Position numbers and translations under genes: made by a program. The notes beneath the pieces were generated by a model that was not told the origin of the DNA, ran no database searches, and worked only from the letters and a program-made list of their open reading frames with translations. From Methanosarcinales archaeon (GTDB lineage: Archaea > Halobacteriota > Methanosarcinia > Methanosarcinales > EX4572-44), in assembly GCA_004212095.1 (NCBI GenBank), contig RXIJ01000058.1, positions 1 through 19,115 on the forward strand: a stretch of 19,115 nt of DNA, given 5' to 3'. Shown one piece after another: positions 7,323-15,213 of this stretch. The first letter of the stretch is position 1. Every line of letters begins with the position of its first letter.

Positions 7323-8540
7323 GTGATCGGTTAAGTTCTCCATTCATCCATTAATCTCTTCTGATTTACGTTCGGATCAAGCGCTTGACTTTGATAAACT
7401 TCAAATAACTCCATAAGACTTGCATCAATATCTGAATAATTGAGAATGGCATCAAAGAGTCGGTGTGTTTTTTCAACAAATATGGTTGCCCATCTCAAGT
7501 GGGCATATCTTGGCGCATTTTCGAGATTGGCCGAGAAAACCAAAAGGTATACACGCCTTGATATTATCAGTGCTAATATCCCCACCCACAAGGGTATTTT
7601 TTTCACATCTCTTTCTTGCTTTCCCTTATATTTTCTACGATTGAACTCAATTTCTACCTCAGCATCAATAACTTGCCTTTTCAGGTTATCTATAACCTCA
7701 CTTACTTTCTTTCCCATGATATCTATATAACGTCCAATGACACGTACGGTTATTTTTTTATAATAAGTGGGTCAACCTTACCTTTCAGCCTACTGATAAA
7801 GAATCCACCATTTTCATCAATACGAGCGAAGGTATTGTGTTTATAAAATCCAAGATCTATTAGTATTGTGCGATCTTTTAACAAGGGACCTATTCTAAGT
7901 GTCTTAACTTCACTGGTGCGTTCCCAATGTAATGCTACTCTTTTTAGGACTGATCCGCTATTGCACTAATAAGAAGACTTGTTTTAATACCTGCTGCTGT
8001 TTTTCTTGTTCTTGCAGCAGCCATTTATCAGCTAATCTCTCATGTAATCGAATGATTGTGTTATCCTGAGCAACGATATATTTGAAACCAGATAGTTTAT
8101 CATTCGGTTTCTGATTAGGGCTTTTGCGTAATGTCTTCCAGACCATGTAAGACATAGGTATGAATGATTTCACAAGTTCTGGTGTGAAACGATCATAAAA
8201 ACTACTACTACTATTACTACTGATGTGTATTTCACCTTTTTCTTCATAAAGACGTCGCAAACTTGCTAACGTTCTTTGAAGCTGCACTCCAAATCCTAAT
8301 GATAATGTCCGGAACATCATTACAGGATTTATCTTTCTGTCTCGCTTGATAAATCCCGTTTCTTTGGCTGTTTTTTGAAGAAATTCTGGTGAAAATAATC
8401 TACTGAGGTCTTCTTCTATTACTTTTGCTTTTTGCTTCTTTTTCTTTAAATTTTTACAGACAGCTTTTAATCAGTTACAGATACACCCATTTTTCTAAAA
8501 ACCATAAGCAAGGAGGCTATTAAATTCCCTAACCGATCAC
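7323..8540 (-). mobile_element. Decayed IS4-like insertion sequence with 11-bp terminal inverted repeats
   Basis: GTGATCGGTTA at 7323-7333 is the exact reverse complement of TAACCGATCAC at 8530-8540. Between them lies one minus-strand transposase reading frame with damage, whose TAA stop falls inside the left repeat. The 1218-base size is short for an IS4 element, consistent with internal deletion. I see no clear target duplication: the left flank ends AAACCATGC and the right flank starts CAATGAATAG. Confidence 0.75.
7331..8470 (-). pseudogene. IS4-family transposase, frameshifted and internally deleted
   Basis: The pieces line up in family order on the minus strand. The N-terminal part (to about 8020) reads LSRLFSPEFLQKTAKETGF, then SLGFGVQLQRTLASLRRLY, then the first catalytic region SGFKYIVAQDNTIIRLHERL. 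A one-base loss near 8020 moves the frame to AARTRKTAAGIKTSLLISA. A second shift near 7945 leads to TILIDLGFYKHNTFARIDEN, the second-aspartate region. Further breaks near 7750 and 7728 precede KRQVIDAEVEIEFNRRKYKG, and the C terminus ends YQSQALDPNVNQKRLMDEW. Around 7597 the segment normally carrying the catalytic Glu and its FKELK-like helix is missing, as KYKG...VKK joins straight to PLWVGILALIISRRV. No ATG begins the N-terminal part, and an in-frame TGA lies at 8471. The gene is dead. Confidence 0.8.
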
Positions 8541-8556
8541 CAATGAATAGGTTTCC

Positions 8557-8617
8557 GGGACCAATTCCCTGGTCACAATTTTTTTGAGTGCCCCAACAAG
8601 CCTTGTAAAACAGGGCA
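8557..8617. repeat. Clustered small palindromes between the IS and argH
   Basis: GACCA/TGGTC (8559-8574, six-base loop) is followed by ACAAG-C-CTTGT (8596-8606). The second lies inside an outer pair TGCCC/GGGCA (8589-8617). They lie 55 to 115 bases before the argH start. They could be operator or RNA structure, or debris from the flanking insertions. Confidence 0.3.
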
Positions 8618-8638
8618 TTTTTCCAAGTATGTAGAAAC

Positions 8639-8645
8639 TATTATC
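8639..8645 (+). promoter_or_regulatory. Possible TATA box of argH
   Basis: TATTATC lies about 30 bases before the argH ATG and would place the transcript start close to that codon. No Shine-Dalgarno motif is seen directly upstream of the ATG, so a leaderless or nearly leaderless message is plausible. The box is a weak match. Confidence 0.35.
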
Positions 8646-8671
8646 TCAATTGTGCTTCTTAAGAGTAACAA

Positions 8672-10150
8672 ATGACAGCAGATATTCTTCGAAGGGGTCG
8701 GCTGAATGGAGTACAGAACGAGCAGATTGTTGCTTTTACATCGTCTATGGAAGCCGACAGATGGATTTTTGATGCTGATATAATGGTAGACAAAGCATAC
8801 GTGGTAATGCTTTCCCACCAGGGAATAATCAGCCATGATGACGCATCAGGGATACTCTCAGGCTTAAAAACAATAGAAAAGGATGGAATCGGTGTGCTTG
8901 ATGACAGTTACGAGGATGTTCATATCGCAATTGAAGCACGGCTTATCGAGCTTACCGGTGAAAACACTGGCGGAAGGATGCATTCGGGAAGATCCCGAAA
9001 CGATGAGGTTGCAACCTGTATCAGAATTGCACTTCGCGGTGAATTATTAGAGCTTGCAGAGTGCCTTGTCAAGCTCAGGAGTGTTTTTATCATAAAGGCA
9101 AATAATCACATTGATACTGTTATGCCGGGTTTTACACACCTGCAGCATGCTCAACCAACCACCCTTGCCCACCATTTGCTTGCTCATGCCTGTGCCCTTG
9201 AGCGTGATTTTGAACGGCTGACCGATACATACAAACGGATTAACCTCTGCCCGCTCGGAGCAGCAGCCTTTGCTTCCACTGGTTTTCCACTGGATAGGGA
9301 TTATGTCTGCAAGCTTCTTGGATTCGATGCACTGCTTGAAAATTCGATGGATGCGGTTTCAACAAGGGATTTTATCATCGAAATACTTGGTGTATGCTCT
9401 AATCTCATGGTTGATATTAGTCGGTTTGCAGAAGAGACCATACTATGGAGCACCAGTGAGTTTGGTTTTATTGAATTATCTGATGCGTACTCTTCTACTT
9501 CTTCTATCATGCCGCAGAAGAAGAACCCAGACATATCAGAACTGCTGCGAGCTAAAACAGGAAGCGTTCATGGAGCTTTAATGTCAGTACTTTATATCTG
9601 CAAGGCACTCCCCTACAGCTACAATCGCGACCTCCAAGAAGTTACTCCCCACCTGCAAAAAGCTGTTGGCATTACAAAGAGCGCAGTGTCCATAACAACT
9701 GATATGCTCTCAACATTTAAGGTACACAAGGAACTGCTTCATCAAAAATCCACATCCGGCTTTTCAACTGCAACCGAACTTGCAGACACTATCGTGCGTG
9801 TTACAGGTCTGCCGTTTAGACTTGCTCACCAGGTAGTAGGGTCAGCAGTGCGAGAAGGAAGTCTCGATTTTGCAAAAATTATAGAGATTGGGAAGAAAAT
9901 TACAGGTAAAAACCTTGAAGATATTGGTCTGAGAAAAGAGGAATTTTTAGAGGCGCTTGATCCGTTGTTAAACATAAGTCGTAGAAACATCATAGGAGGA
10001 CCTGCACCGGGCGAGTGCGCACGTTCAATAATAGAAAGGGGTAATAAACTTTCAGACGATCAGCATGTTATCCAGCAGCATATCCAGGCACTCGATGAAT
10101 CCAAACACACGCTTGATGTGATCGTCGATACATTTGAGACGCATCTTTAA
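8672..10150 (+). CDS. argH: Argininosuccinate lyase
   Basis: The enzyme splits argininosuccinate into arginine and fumarate, the last step of arginine synthesis, in the cytosol as a homotetramer. The 492-residue product shows the superfamily signature SSIMPQKKNP at 277-286, which carries the mobile catalytic serine loop. It also shows HSGRSRND at 104-111 and THLQHAQPTT at 155-164, with the catalytic His. The N terminus MTADILRRGRL is typical of archaeal ArgH, which supports the ATG at 8672. Length and motifs are normal, so the enzyme should be active. It stands alone between IS debris and the convergent clpB, without argG or other arginine genes. Confidence 0.96.
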   Translation: MTADILRRGRLNGVQNEQIVAFTSSMEADRWIFDADIMVDKAYVVMLSHQGIISHDDASGILSGLKTIEKDGIGVLDDSYEDVHIAIEARLIELTGENTGGRMHSGRSRNDEVATCIRIALRGELLELAECLVKLRSVFIIKANNHIDTVMPGFTHLQHAQPTTLAHHLLAHACALERDFERLTDTYKRINLCPLGAAAFASTGFPLDRDYVCKLLGFDALLENSMDAVSTRDFIIEILGVCSNLMVDISRFAEETILWSTSEFGFIELSDAYSSTSSIMPQKKNPDISELLRAKTGSVHGALMSVLYICKALPYSYNRDLQEVTPHLQKAVGITKSAVSITTDMLSTFKVHKELLHQKSTSGFSTATELADTIVRVTGLPFRLAHQVVGSAVREGSLDFAKIIEIGKKITGKNLEDIGLRKEEFLEALDPLLNISRRNIIGGPAPGECARSIIERGNKLSDDQHVIQQHIQALDESKHTLDVIVDTFETHL

Positions 10151-10225
10151 AAATTTTTAATACGTATAACATTCACTATTTCGGAAAAAGCGTATGCAGC
10201 GTAATGTTCGTCTTTACCAGAGCCG

Positions 10226-12808
10226 TCACACCTTGTTGAACACGAGTTTTCCGCCTTCCTCGTTCACCTGTATAGTGTCGCCTTCAGAAAATTCTCCTGC
10301 GATTATTTTGAGGCTCAGTGGGTCGAGGATGTGGTGTTGTATTGCACGTTTTAATGGTCGTGCTCCATAATTCGGATCATATCCTGTTTTTGCGAGGAAT
10401 TCTTTTGCAGCATCTGTGAGATTGAGTGAGAGCTTTCTCTCAACGAGTCGTTTTAGGAGGTAGCGAAGCTGGATGTCCACGATCTGTTTGATCTGTTCCT
10501 GTGTCAGTGGGTGGAAAATTATGATGTCGTCTAATCGGTTGAGGAATTCCGGTTTGAACGCATGGTGGAGTGCTTCCATGACCTGTGATCGCATTTCTTC
10601 TTCGGTTCTCGCAAGTTCTGTCCACTGGCTGCCGACATTTGAGGTCATAATAATCACGGTGTTTTTGAAGTCTACCGTGCGCCCGTGCCCGTCTGTGAGT
10701 CGTCCGTCGTCAAGTATCTGGAGGAAGAGATTGAAGACATCGCTGTGTGCTTTCTCGATTTCATCAAAGAGTATAACTGAGTAGGGGCGGCGTCTCACAG
10801 CTTCTGTCAATTGCCCGCCCTCCTCATATCCGATGTATCCCGGCGGCGCCCCGATAAGTCGTGCCACTGTGTGCTTCTCCATGTATTCACTCATGTCGAT
10901 TCGTATCATTGCCGCTTCTTCGTCGAAGAGAAATTCCGCAAGAGCGCGTGAGAGTTCGGTCTTGCCAACACCGGTTGGTCCCATAAATATGAAGCTTCCG
11001 ATTGGGCGATTGGGCTCTGAAATTCCTGCTCTGCCACGGCGGACTGCATTTGAAACTGCTGTTATGGATTCTTCCTGTCCTATCACGCGTTCTTTTAATC
11101 GCTCTTCCATATGAACAAATTTTTCCATTTCTCCTTCAAGCATCTTTGAGACCGGGATATGCACCCATTTGGATAGCACTTCTGCTATGTCTTCCTCATC
11201 CACTTCTTCTTTTAACATTTTTCGATCTTTCTGGATCTCTGCAAGCTTCCGGTTCGCTTCTTCCAGCTCTTTGTTAAGCTCGATTAGTTTGCCATAGCGG
11301 ATTTCTGATACTTGCTCAAGGTCTCCTTCAAGCTCTGCTCTCTCGGCGTCCATCCTGGCACGGTCGATCTTTTCTTTTATCCTGCGTATCTGTGAGATCA
11401 GGTCTTTTTCAAGCTGCAGGTGTGCCTTCATCTGGCTGCTTGTCTCCTGCAGTTCCGCAAGCTCTTTTTCTATTGCAGCCAACCGTTCCTTTGATGGCTC
11501 GTCTTTTTCCTTCTTAACAGCATTTCTCTCAATTTCAAGTGTTCGGACTCGCCGTTCAACTTCATCCAGTTCAGCAGGAATGCTCGCAATTTCGATTCTG
11601 AGGTGAGAGGCTGCCTCGTCTACGAGGTCAATTGCTTTATCCGGTAGAAAACGGTCAGTAATGTATCTATTGGAGAGAACCGCGGCAGCAACGATTGCAG
11701 AATCTTTTATGCGCACGCCGTGATGTATCTCATACTTCTCTTTGAGTCCTCTCAGGATTGATATGGTATCTTCCACATTGGGTTCGTCTACGAGCACAGT
11801 CTGAAAGCGGCGCTCGAGTGCAGCATCTTTCTCGATATACTTTCGATACTCATTAAGTGTTGTTGCACCAACACACCGAAGCTCACCTCGTGCAAGCGCT
11901 GGCTTTAACAGGTTTGAGGCATCCATTGCACCCTCGGCAGCACCAGCACCAACAAGAGTGTGTAACTCGTCGATAAACAGGATGACATTTCCCTCTGATT
12001 CCTGAACCTCTTTTATAACTGCTTTGAGTCTGTCTTCGAATTCGCCCCGGTACTTGGCACCAGCGATGAGCGCACCCATGTCCAGCGCCGCGACACGCTT
12101 ACCACTGATGGTGTCAGGCACATCCCCAGCAACGATACGCTGGGAAAGCCCCTCGGCAATCGCAGTCTTGCCAACACCAGGGTCTCCAATCAGGACTGGA
12201 TTGTTCTTGGTACGACGTGATAGCACCTGTATCACGCGGCGAATCTCATCATCCCTGCCGATGACCGGGTCGAGCTTGCCGCGCCTGGCAACATCCGTAA
12301 GGTCTCTTGTATATTTCTCAAGAGCCTGGTACTTATCCTCTGGTGTTTGATCCGTCACTCTCTGGCTGCCGCGGATGTCAACAAGCACCTTTAAAATAGC
12401 ATCATGTGTGACGCCCTCATTTCTCAGGATAGTAGAGGCTGTACCCTCGCTCTCGCCAGAAATAGCAAGCAACAGGTGTTCTGTACTCACATACTGATCC
12501 TGCAACTTTTCCATCTGATCAAAAGCAGCATCTATCACCTGATTCAAACGCGGGGTAAGGTACAGTTGTCCTGCACCGGAACCGCTCACATGTGGGCGAT
12601 TTTGAATCTCATCAAAGACCGCTTTTTTGATTGCAGCAGGGTTTGCACCAAGCTTTTGAATAATTGATGGAACCACTCCCTCTGACTGTTCCAGTAGAGC
12701 AAGCATCAAATGCTCTACATCCAGCTGCTGCTGGTTGTTCTCAAGAACGATATTCTGTGCCTCTTGCACTGCTTCCTGAGCCTTCAACGTGAACCGATCA
12801 AACCTCAT
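10226..12808 (-). CDS. clpB: ATP-dependent disaggregase ClpB (Hsp100)
   Basis: ClpB threads aggregated proteins through a hexameric ring with DnaK/DnaJ/GrpE. The 860-residue protein has every expected part. A double Clp-N domain covers 1-145. Nucleotide-binding domain 1 has Walker A GDPGVGKT (208-215), Walker B VILFIDEL and pore loop KYRG. A long coiled-coil middle domain covers about 405-530, and its presence separates ClpB from ClpA and ClpC. Domain 2 has Walker A GPTGVGKT (610-617), Walker B VILFDEIE (678-685) and pore loop GYIGYEEGG. AGAGGT at 12817-12822 is a good ribosome binding site. The bacterial-type architecture, present in only some archaea, points to acquisition from bacteria, which is inference. 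No DnaK-system gene is nearby. It reads away from rpl10e and faces argH. Confidence 0.97.
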   Translation of the reverse strand: MRFDRFTLKAQEAVQEAQNIVLENNQQQLDVEHLMLALLEQSEGVVPSIIQKLGANPAAIKKAVFDEIQNRPHVSGSGAGQLYLTPRLNQVIDAAFDQMEKLQDQYVSTEHLLLAISGESEGTASTILRNEGVTHDAILKVLVDIRGSQRVTDQTPEDKYQALEKYTRDLTDVARRGKLDPVIGRDDEIRRVIQVLSRRTKNNPVLIGDPGVGKTAIAEGLSQRIVAGDVPDTISGKRVAALDMGALIAGAKYRGEFEDRLKAVIKEVQESEGNVILFIDELHTLVGAGAAEGAMDASNLLKPALARGELRCVGATTLNEYRKYIEKDAALERRFQTVLVDEPNVEDTISILRGLKEKYEIHHGVRIKDSAIVAAAVLSNRYITDRFLPDKAIDLVDEAASHLRIEIASIPAELDEVERRVRTLEIERNAVKKEKDEPSKERLAAIEKELAELQETSSQMKAHLQLEKDLISQIRRIKEKIDRARMDAERAELEGDLEQVSEIRYGKLIELNKELEEANRKLAEIQKDRKMLKEEVDEEDIAEVLSKWVHIPVSKMLEGEMEKFVHMEERLKERVIGQEESITAVSNAVRRGRAGISEPNRPIGSFIFMGPTGVGKTELSRALAEFLFDEEAAMIRIDMSEYMEKHTVARLIGAPPGYIGYEEGGQLTEAVRRRPYSVILFDEIEKAHSDVFNLFLQILDDGRLTDGHGRTVDFKNTVIIMTSNVGSQWTELARTEEEMRSQVMEALHHAFKPEFLNRLDDIIIFHPLTQEQIKQIVDIQLRYLLKRLVERKLSLNLTDAAKEFLAKTGYDPNYGARPLKRAIQHHILDPLSLKIIAGEFSEGDTIQVNEEGGKLVFNKV

Positions 12809-12843
12809 ATCTTACTACCTCTAACACAATCATCTAAATCATA

Positions 12844-12852
12844 CTATTTATA
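12844..12852 (-). promoter_or_regulatory. TATA box of clpB
   Basis: The minus strand reads TATAAATAG, a strong archaeal TATA element. Transcription would begin near 12822, next to the AGAGGT ribosome binding site, leaving a very short leader. No clear heat-shock operator can be recognised. Confidence 0.6.
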
Positions 12853-12888
12853 CTATGTTGATTTTTTTGGCTCCCGGATTAGACAAAG

Positions 12889-12898
12889 TTTTATAAAC
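12889..12898 (+). promoter_or_regulatory. TATA box of rpl10e - aIF2-beta
   Basis: TTTTATAAAC fits an archaeal TATA box. Transcription would begin near 12920, and GAGG at 12932-12935 would serve as the ribosome binding site for rpl10e. The upstream part of this site is nearly identical to the start of the IS630-like region at 18099. Confidence 0.6.
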
Positions 12899-12946
12899 TC
12901 TTGAATCGTGATTAGATGCAATATTATATTAGAGGAATAATATCTT

Positions 12947-13471
12947 ATGGCACGAAAACCAGGAAGTATGTACCGAAATATCACGCAGCGATCATCTACC
13001 AGAAAAGAGTATATGGGTGGTATTCCAGGCATCAAAGTTGTTCAATACGATATGGGAAATCTCCACGCAGAGTTCCCGGTCTCAGTATCTTTGATCGTTA
13101 ACGAGTCGTGCCAGATTCGACACAGTGCTCTTGAATCTGCTCGTATCGCGGTCAATAAAAAAATGATCTTGGGTGCTGGTGTTCAGAATTATCATGTCAA
13201 ACTTCGCGTGTATCCACATGAGGTTCTAAGGGAAAACAAACAAGCTACAGGCGCGGGTGCTGACCGGGTCTCGCAGGGAATGAGACAGGCTTTTGGCAAA
13301 GCAGTCAGCACTGCTGCAAGGGTAAAAGCTGGACAGAGAGTGATAACGATAGAAACTTCACCACAACATTTTCTAAACGCAAAGAAGTCTCTCAAATCTG
13401 CAGGATACAAAATTCCAAGCAACTGTAGCCTAGTTGTTGATAAGGGAGACGAACTGGTTAAAAACATATAG
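12947..13471 (+). CDS. rpl10e: Large ribosomal subunit protein L10e (uL16)
   Basis: The 174-residue protein starts MARKPGSMYRNITQRSSTRKEYMGGIPG, the usual archaeal L10e N terminus, and contains LESARIAVNKKM and LRVYPHEVLRENKQATGAGADRV, conserved rRNA-binding stretches. It sits near the A-site finger and helps organise the peptidyl transferase region. Length is typical. GAGG lies 11 bases before the ATG. The aIF2-beta gene starts six bases after the stop. Confidence 0.97.
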   Translation: MARKPGSMYRNITQRSSTRKEYMGGIPGIKVVQYDMGNLHAEFPVSVSLIVNESCQIRHSALESARIAVNKKMILGAGVQNYHVKLRVYPHEVLRENKQATGAGADRVSQGMRQAFGKAVSTAARVKAGQRVITIETSPQHFLNAKKSLKSAGYKIPSNCSLVVDKGDELVKNI

Positions 13472-13477
13472 AAAATT

Positions 13478-14098
13478 ATGACTGTTGATGACTACCTTGC
13501 ATCTTTGGATCGGGCACTTTCCAAAATGCCAGAAAAAACAGAATCTGATGCCCGTTTCGTTGTCCCAGAGCTGCGCGTGATGCCCGAAGGCAAAACAACA
13601 GTTCTGGAGAATTTTACATCTATAGTTGACACAATCAATCGTGACCAAACCCACTTCTTTAAATTCCTTGTGAGAGAACTTGGCACAGCAGGCAAAATAG
13701 ATGGTAATAGACTCATACTTCAAGGCAGGTTTGCTCCAAAACAGATCCGGGCACAGGTTGAAGCTTATGTGAAAGAATATGTAATGTGTTCCGAATGTGG
13801 ACGTCCGGACACGAGACTGGTTAAAAATGAGCGAGTACTCATGCTAAAATGCGATGCTTGCGGCGCCATAAGATCAATCAAAAAACGATTCATAAAAAAA
13901 CAAACAGTTGAACAAGGTTTTGTTGAAGGTAGTACATACACCATCTGCATTACTGCGTTAGGTGCTAAAGGTGATGGTATTGCCAAAAAAGGAAAATATA
14001 CTATTTTTGTCAAAGGCACCAAAAAAGGCGATGTGGTTGAGGCAATCATTAAAAAAATAGCTGGAAATCTTGTGTTTGCCAACGTGGTAAGTAAGTAA
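13478..14098 (+). CDS. Translation initiation factor aIF2 subunit beta with C-terminal TRAM domain
   Basis: aIF2-beta is part of the heterotrimer that brings initiator tRNA to the small ribosomal subunit. The 206-residue protein has an N-terminal helix for the gamma subunit (DDYLASLDRAL), an alpha-beta core at about 30-100, and a zinc ribbon with Cys 104, 107, 125 and 128. A TRAM domain, an RNA-binding beta-barrel, follows at about 148-205 (YTICITALGAKGDGIAKKG). This is the extended form seen in methanogens of the Methanosarcina type; plain aIF2-beta ends after the zinc ribbon at about 140 residues. It follows rpl10e by six bases in one operon. The standard symbol varies between databases, so none is given. 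Confidence 0.95.
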   Translation: MTVDDYLASLDRALSKMPEKTESDARFVVPELRVMPEGKTTVLENFTSIVDTINRDQTHFFKFLVRELGTAGKIDGNRLILQGRFAPKQIRAQVEAYVKEYVMCSECGRPDTRLVKNERVLMLKCDACGAIRSIKKRFIKKQTVEQGFVEGSTYTICITALGAKGDGIAKKGKYTIFVKGTKKGDVVEAIIKKIAGNLVFANVVSK

Positions 14099-14100
14099 TG

Positions 14101-14107
14101 TATATAT
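14101..14107 (+). promoter_or_regulatory. TATA box of gcvH
   Basis: TATATAT directly follows the aIF2-beta stop and stands about 40 bases before the gcvH ATG. Transcription would begin near 14130, next to the GAGGATGA ribosome binding site at 14132-14139. Confidence 0.45.
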
Positions 14108-14145
14108 GTAGTAGTTTGATAAATATCTGTTGAGGATGATGTACA

Positions 14146-14568
14146 ATGGCAAGCATTGAAGAATATGAATTACCAGATGAGCTATACTACGTAAAAGATC
14201 ATACGTACGCAAGAGTTGAAGACGACGGAACTGTAACAGTAGGTATGGATGACTTTGGAGTAAAAGGTCTACATGAAATCGAATTTATCGATTTACCTGT
14301 TGAAGATGATGAGTTTGAAGCCAACGACTCATTTGGCTCAATTGAATCTGCAAAATGGGTAGGCAGCTTACTGATGCCAGTTTCAGGCACTGTAATAGAA
14401 TTAAACGAAGAACTGGAAGATACTCCATCGCTTTTAATTGAAGAACCTTATGGTGATGGCTGGTTAATAAAAATGAAGCCTTCGAATTTAAAAGAAGACC
14501 TTAAAGAATTGATTCACGGGGAAGAAGTTGTTTTGGAATGGCTTAAAAAAGAGATAGCTGGAAGATAA
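14146..14568 (+). CDS. gcvH: Glycine cleavage system H-like lipoyl carrier protein
   Basis: The 140-residue acidic protein has the GcvH fold signs. It begins with LYYVKDHTYARVEDDGTVTVGM. The lipoylation loop is ESAKWVGSLLMPVSG, with the modifiable Lys at 70, and PYGDGWLIKMKP lies near the C terminus. The glycine after the loop (VSG) is kept, so lipoylation is plausible. GcvH shuttles aminomethyl groups between the P, T and L proteins, but no gcvP, gcvT, lipoate ligase or hdr-type gene is in the window. Related GcvH-like carriers serve other sulfur or one-carbon pathways, so the partner is unknown. It has its own TATA box and GAGGATGA ribosome binding site 47 bases after aIF2-beta. Confidence 0.88.
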   Translation: MASIEEYELPDELYYVKDHTYARVEDDGTVTVGMDDFGVKGLHEIEFIDLPVEDDEFEANDSFGSIESAKWVGSLLMPVSGTVIELNEELEDTPSLLIEEPYGDGWLIKMKPSNLKEDLKELIHGEEVVLEWLKKEIAGR

Positions 14569-14874
14569 AAAAATAGCTGGTAAATTATATTTTTCAAGAA
14601 ACTGCACACAACAAGTAGAATTAACGTGTGATGTATTTTCATCATGTATTGAATTTCAAAGAGCAGGATAAACAAATGCGTTTAGATTTCCATATACGTG
14701 AACAGGGTTGTAAACTCTCTGGGTGTTGGTGCTCAGTATAGAAAGATCCATACTGAAACATCCGTATCTTCTTTTTAAATTCCTTTAATGCCTTTACGAG
14801 TTTAGATTCTTCTTCGCACTATTTAAAATCTCTTCGACTATTTTATTTCGATTTTATCCAGGCCTGTACTCAAC
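14569..14874. other. Gene-poor convergent gap between gcvH and the nuclease gene
   Basis: No recognised gene lies in these 306 bases. A plus-strand frame at 14676-14741 would give a 21-residue Cys-rich peptide ending GCKLSGCWCSV behind a weak AGGAT site. A minus-strand frame between stops (14642-14818) reads EESKLVKALKEFKKKIRMF without a good start. Both could be chance or decay. AT-rich tracts are compatible with termination of the two converging units. Confidence 0.35.
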
Positions 14875-15192
14875 TCAAGGTTCCAGTCTCCTTTTGATGC
14901 GAGCTGAAGAATAGCTAACTTCATTTCTACTTACTTTAGCTATAACTGCTGTGGCTTTGTTTTTGCTTGCTGAACTCTTGAGACGACCTGCATCCTTTGG
15001 GCTTGGACTTGCAGGTTTGCCTTTTCTTGTGGCTTTTACCTGGACGTGCCATTTCTTGCCACTGGGAAATTCTGCGATCAGGTCTGCTGCACCGCGGCTA
15101 CCTATGCTTAGTTTTACTTTAGCGCCTTTTCCCCTAAGTCTTCTTGCTACTAATTTCTCTTTCTCTCTTCCATATTTATATTGATTTGTCAT
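14875..15192 (-). CDS. Small Hjc-like PD-(D/E)XK nuclease
   Basis: The 105-residue basic protein resembles archaeal Holliday-junction resolvases and related restriction-endonuclease-fold proteins. It starts YGREKEKLVARRLRGKG, with the N-terminal Glu helix. Then comes SIGSRGAADLIAEF with the metal-binding Asp 37, and WHVQVKATRKG with Gln 51 and Lys 53. QxK in place of the usual ExK is seen in some nuclease branches and may alter metal binding. Whether it cuts junctions, repairs DNA or has another substrate is unknown. GAGGGGGTGG stands just before the ATG at 15192 and overlaps an earlier in-frame ATG at 15210, so the later start is chosen. It follows nrdD by 21 bases in one operon. Confidence 0.72.
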   Translation of the reverse strand: MTNQYKYGREKEKLVARRLRGKGAKVKLSIGSRGAADLIAEFPSGKKWHVQVKATRKGKPASPSPKDAGRLKSSASKNKATAVIAKVSRNEVSYSSARIKRRLEP

Positions 15193-15213
15193 ACTATACC
15201 ACCCCCTCATAAT

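Noticed and set aside
7331..7717. A stand-alone 128-residue hypothetical protein with a hydrophobic segment
   Set aside because: It lines up as the C-terminal end of the IS4-like transposase (ending NQKRLMDEW) with an internal deletion, and its stop lies in the inverted repeat.
10151..10225. Possible regulatory element in the argH/clpB convergent gap
   Set aside because: Only short AT tracts and a six-base inverted match (AACATT/AATGTT) are seen, which is within chance.
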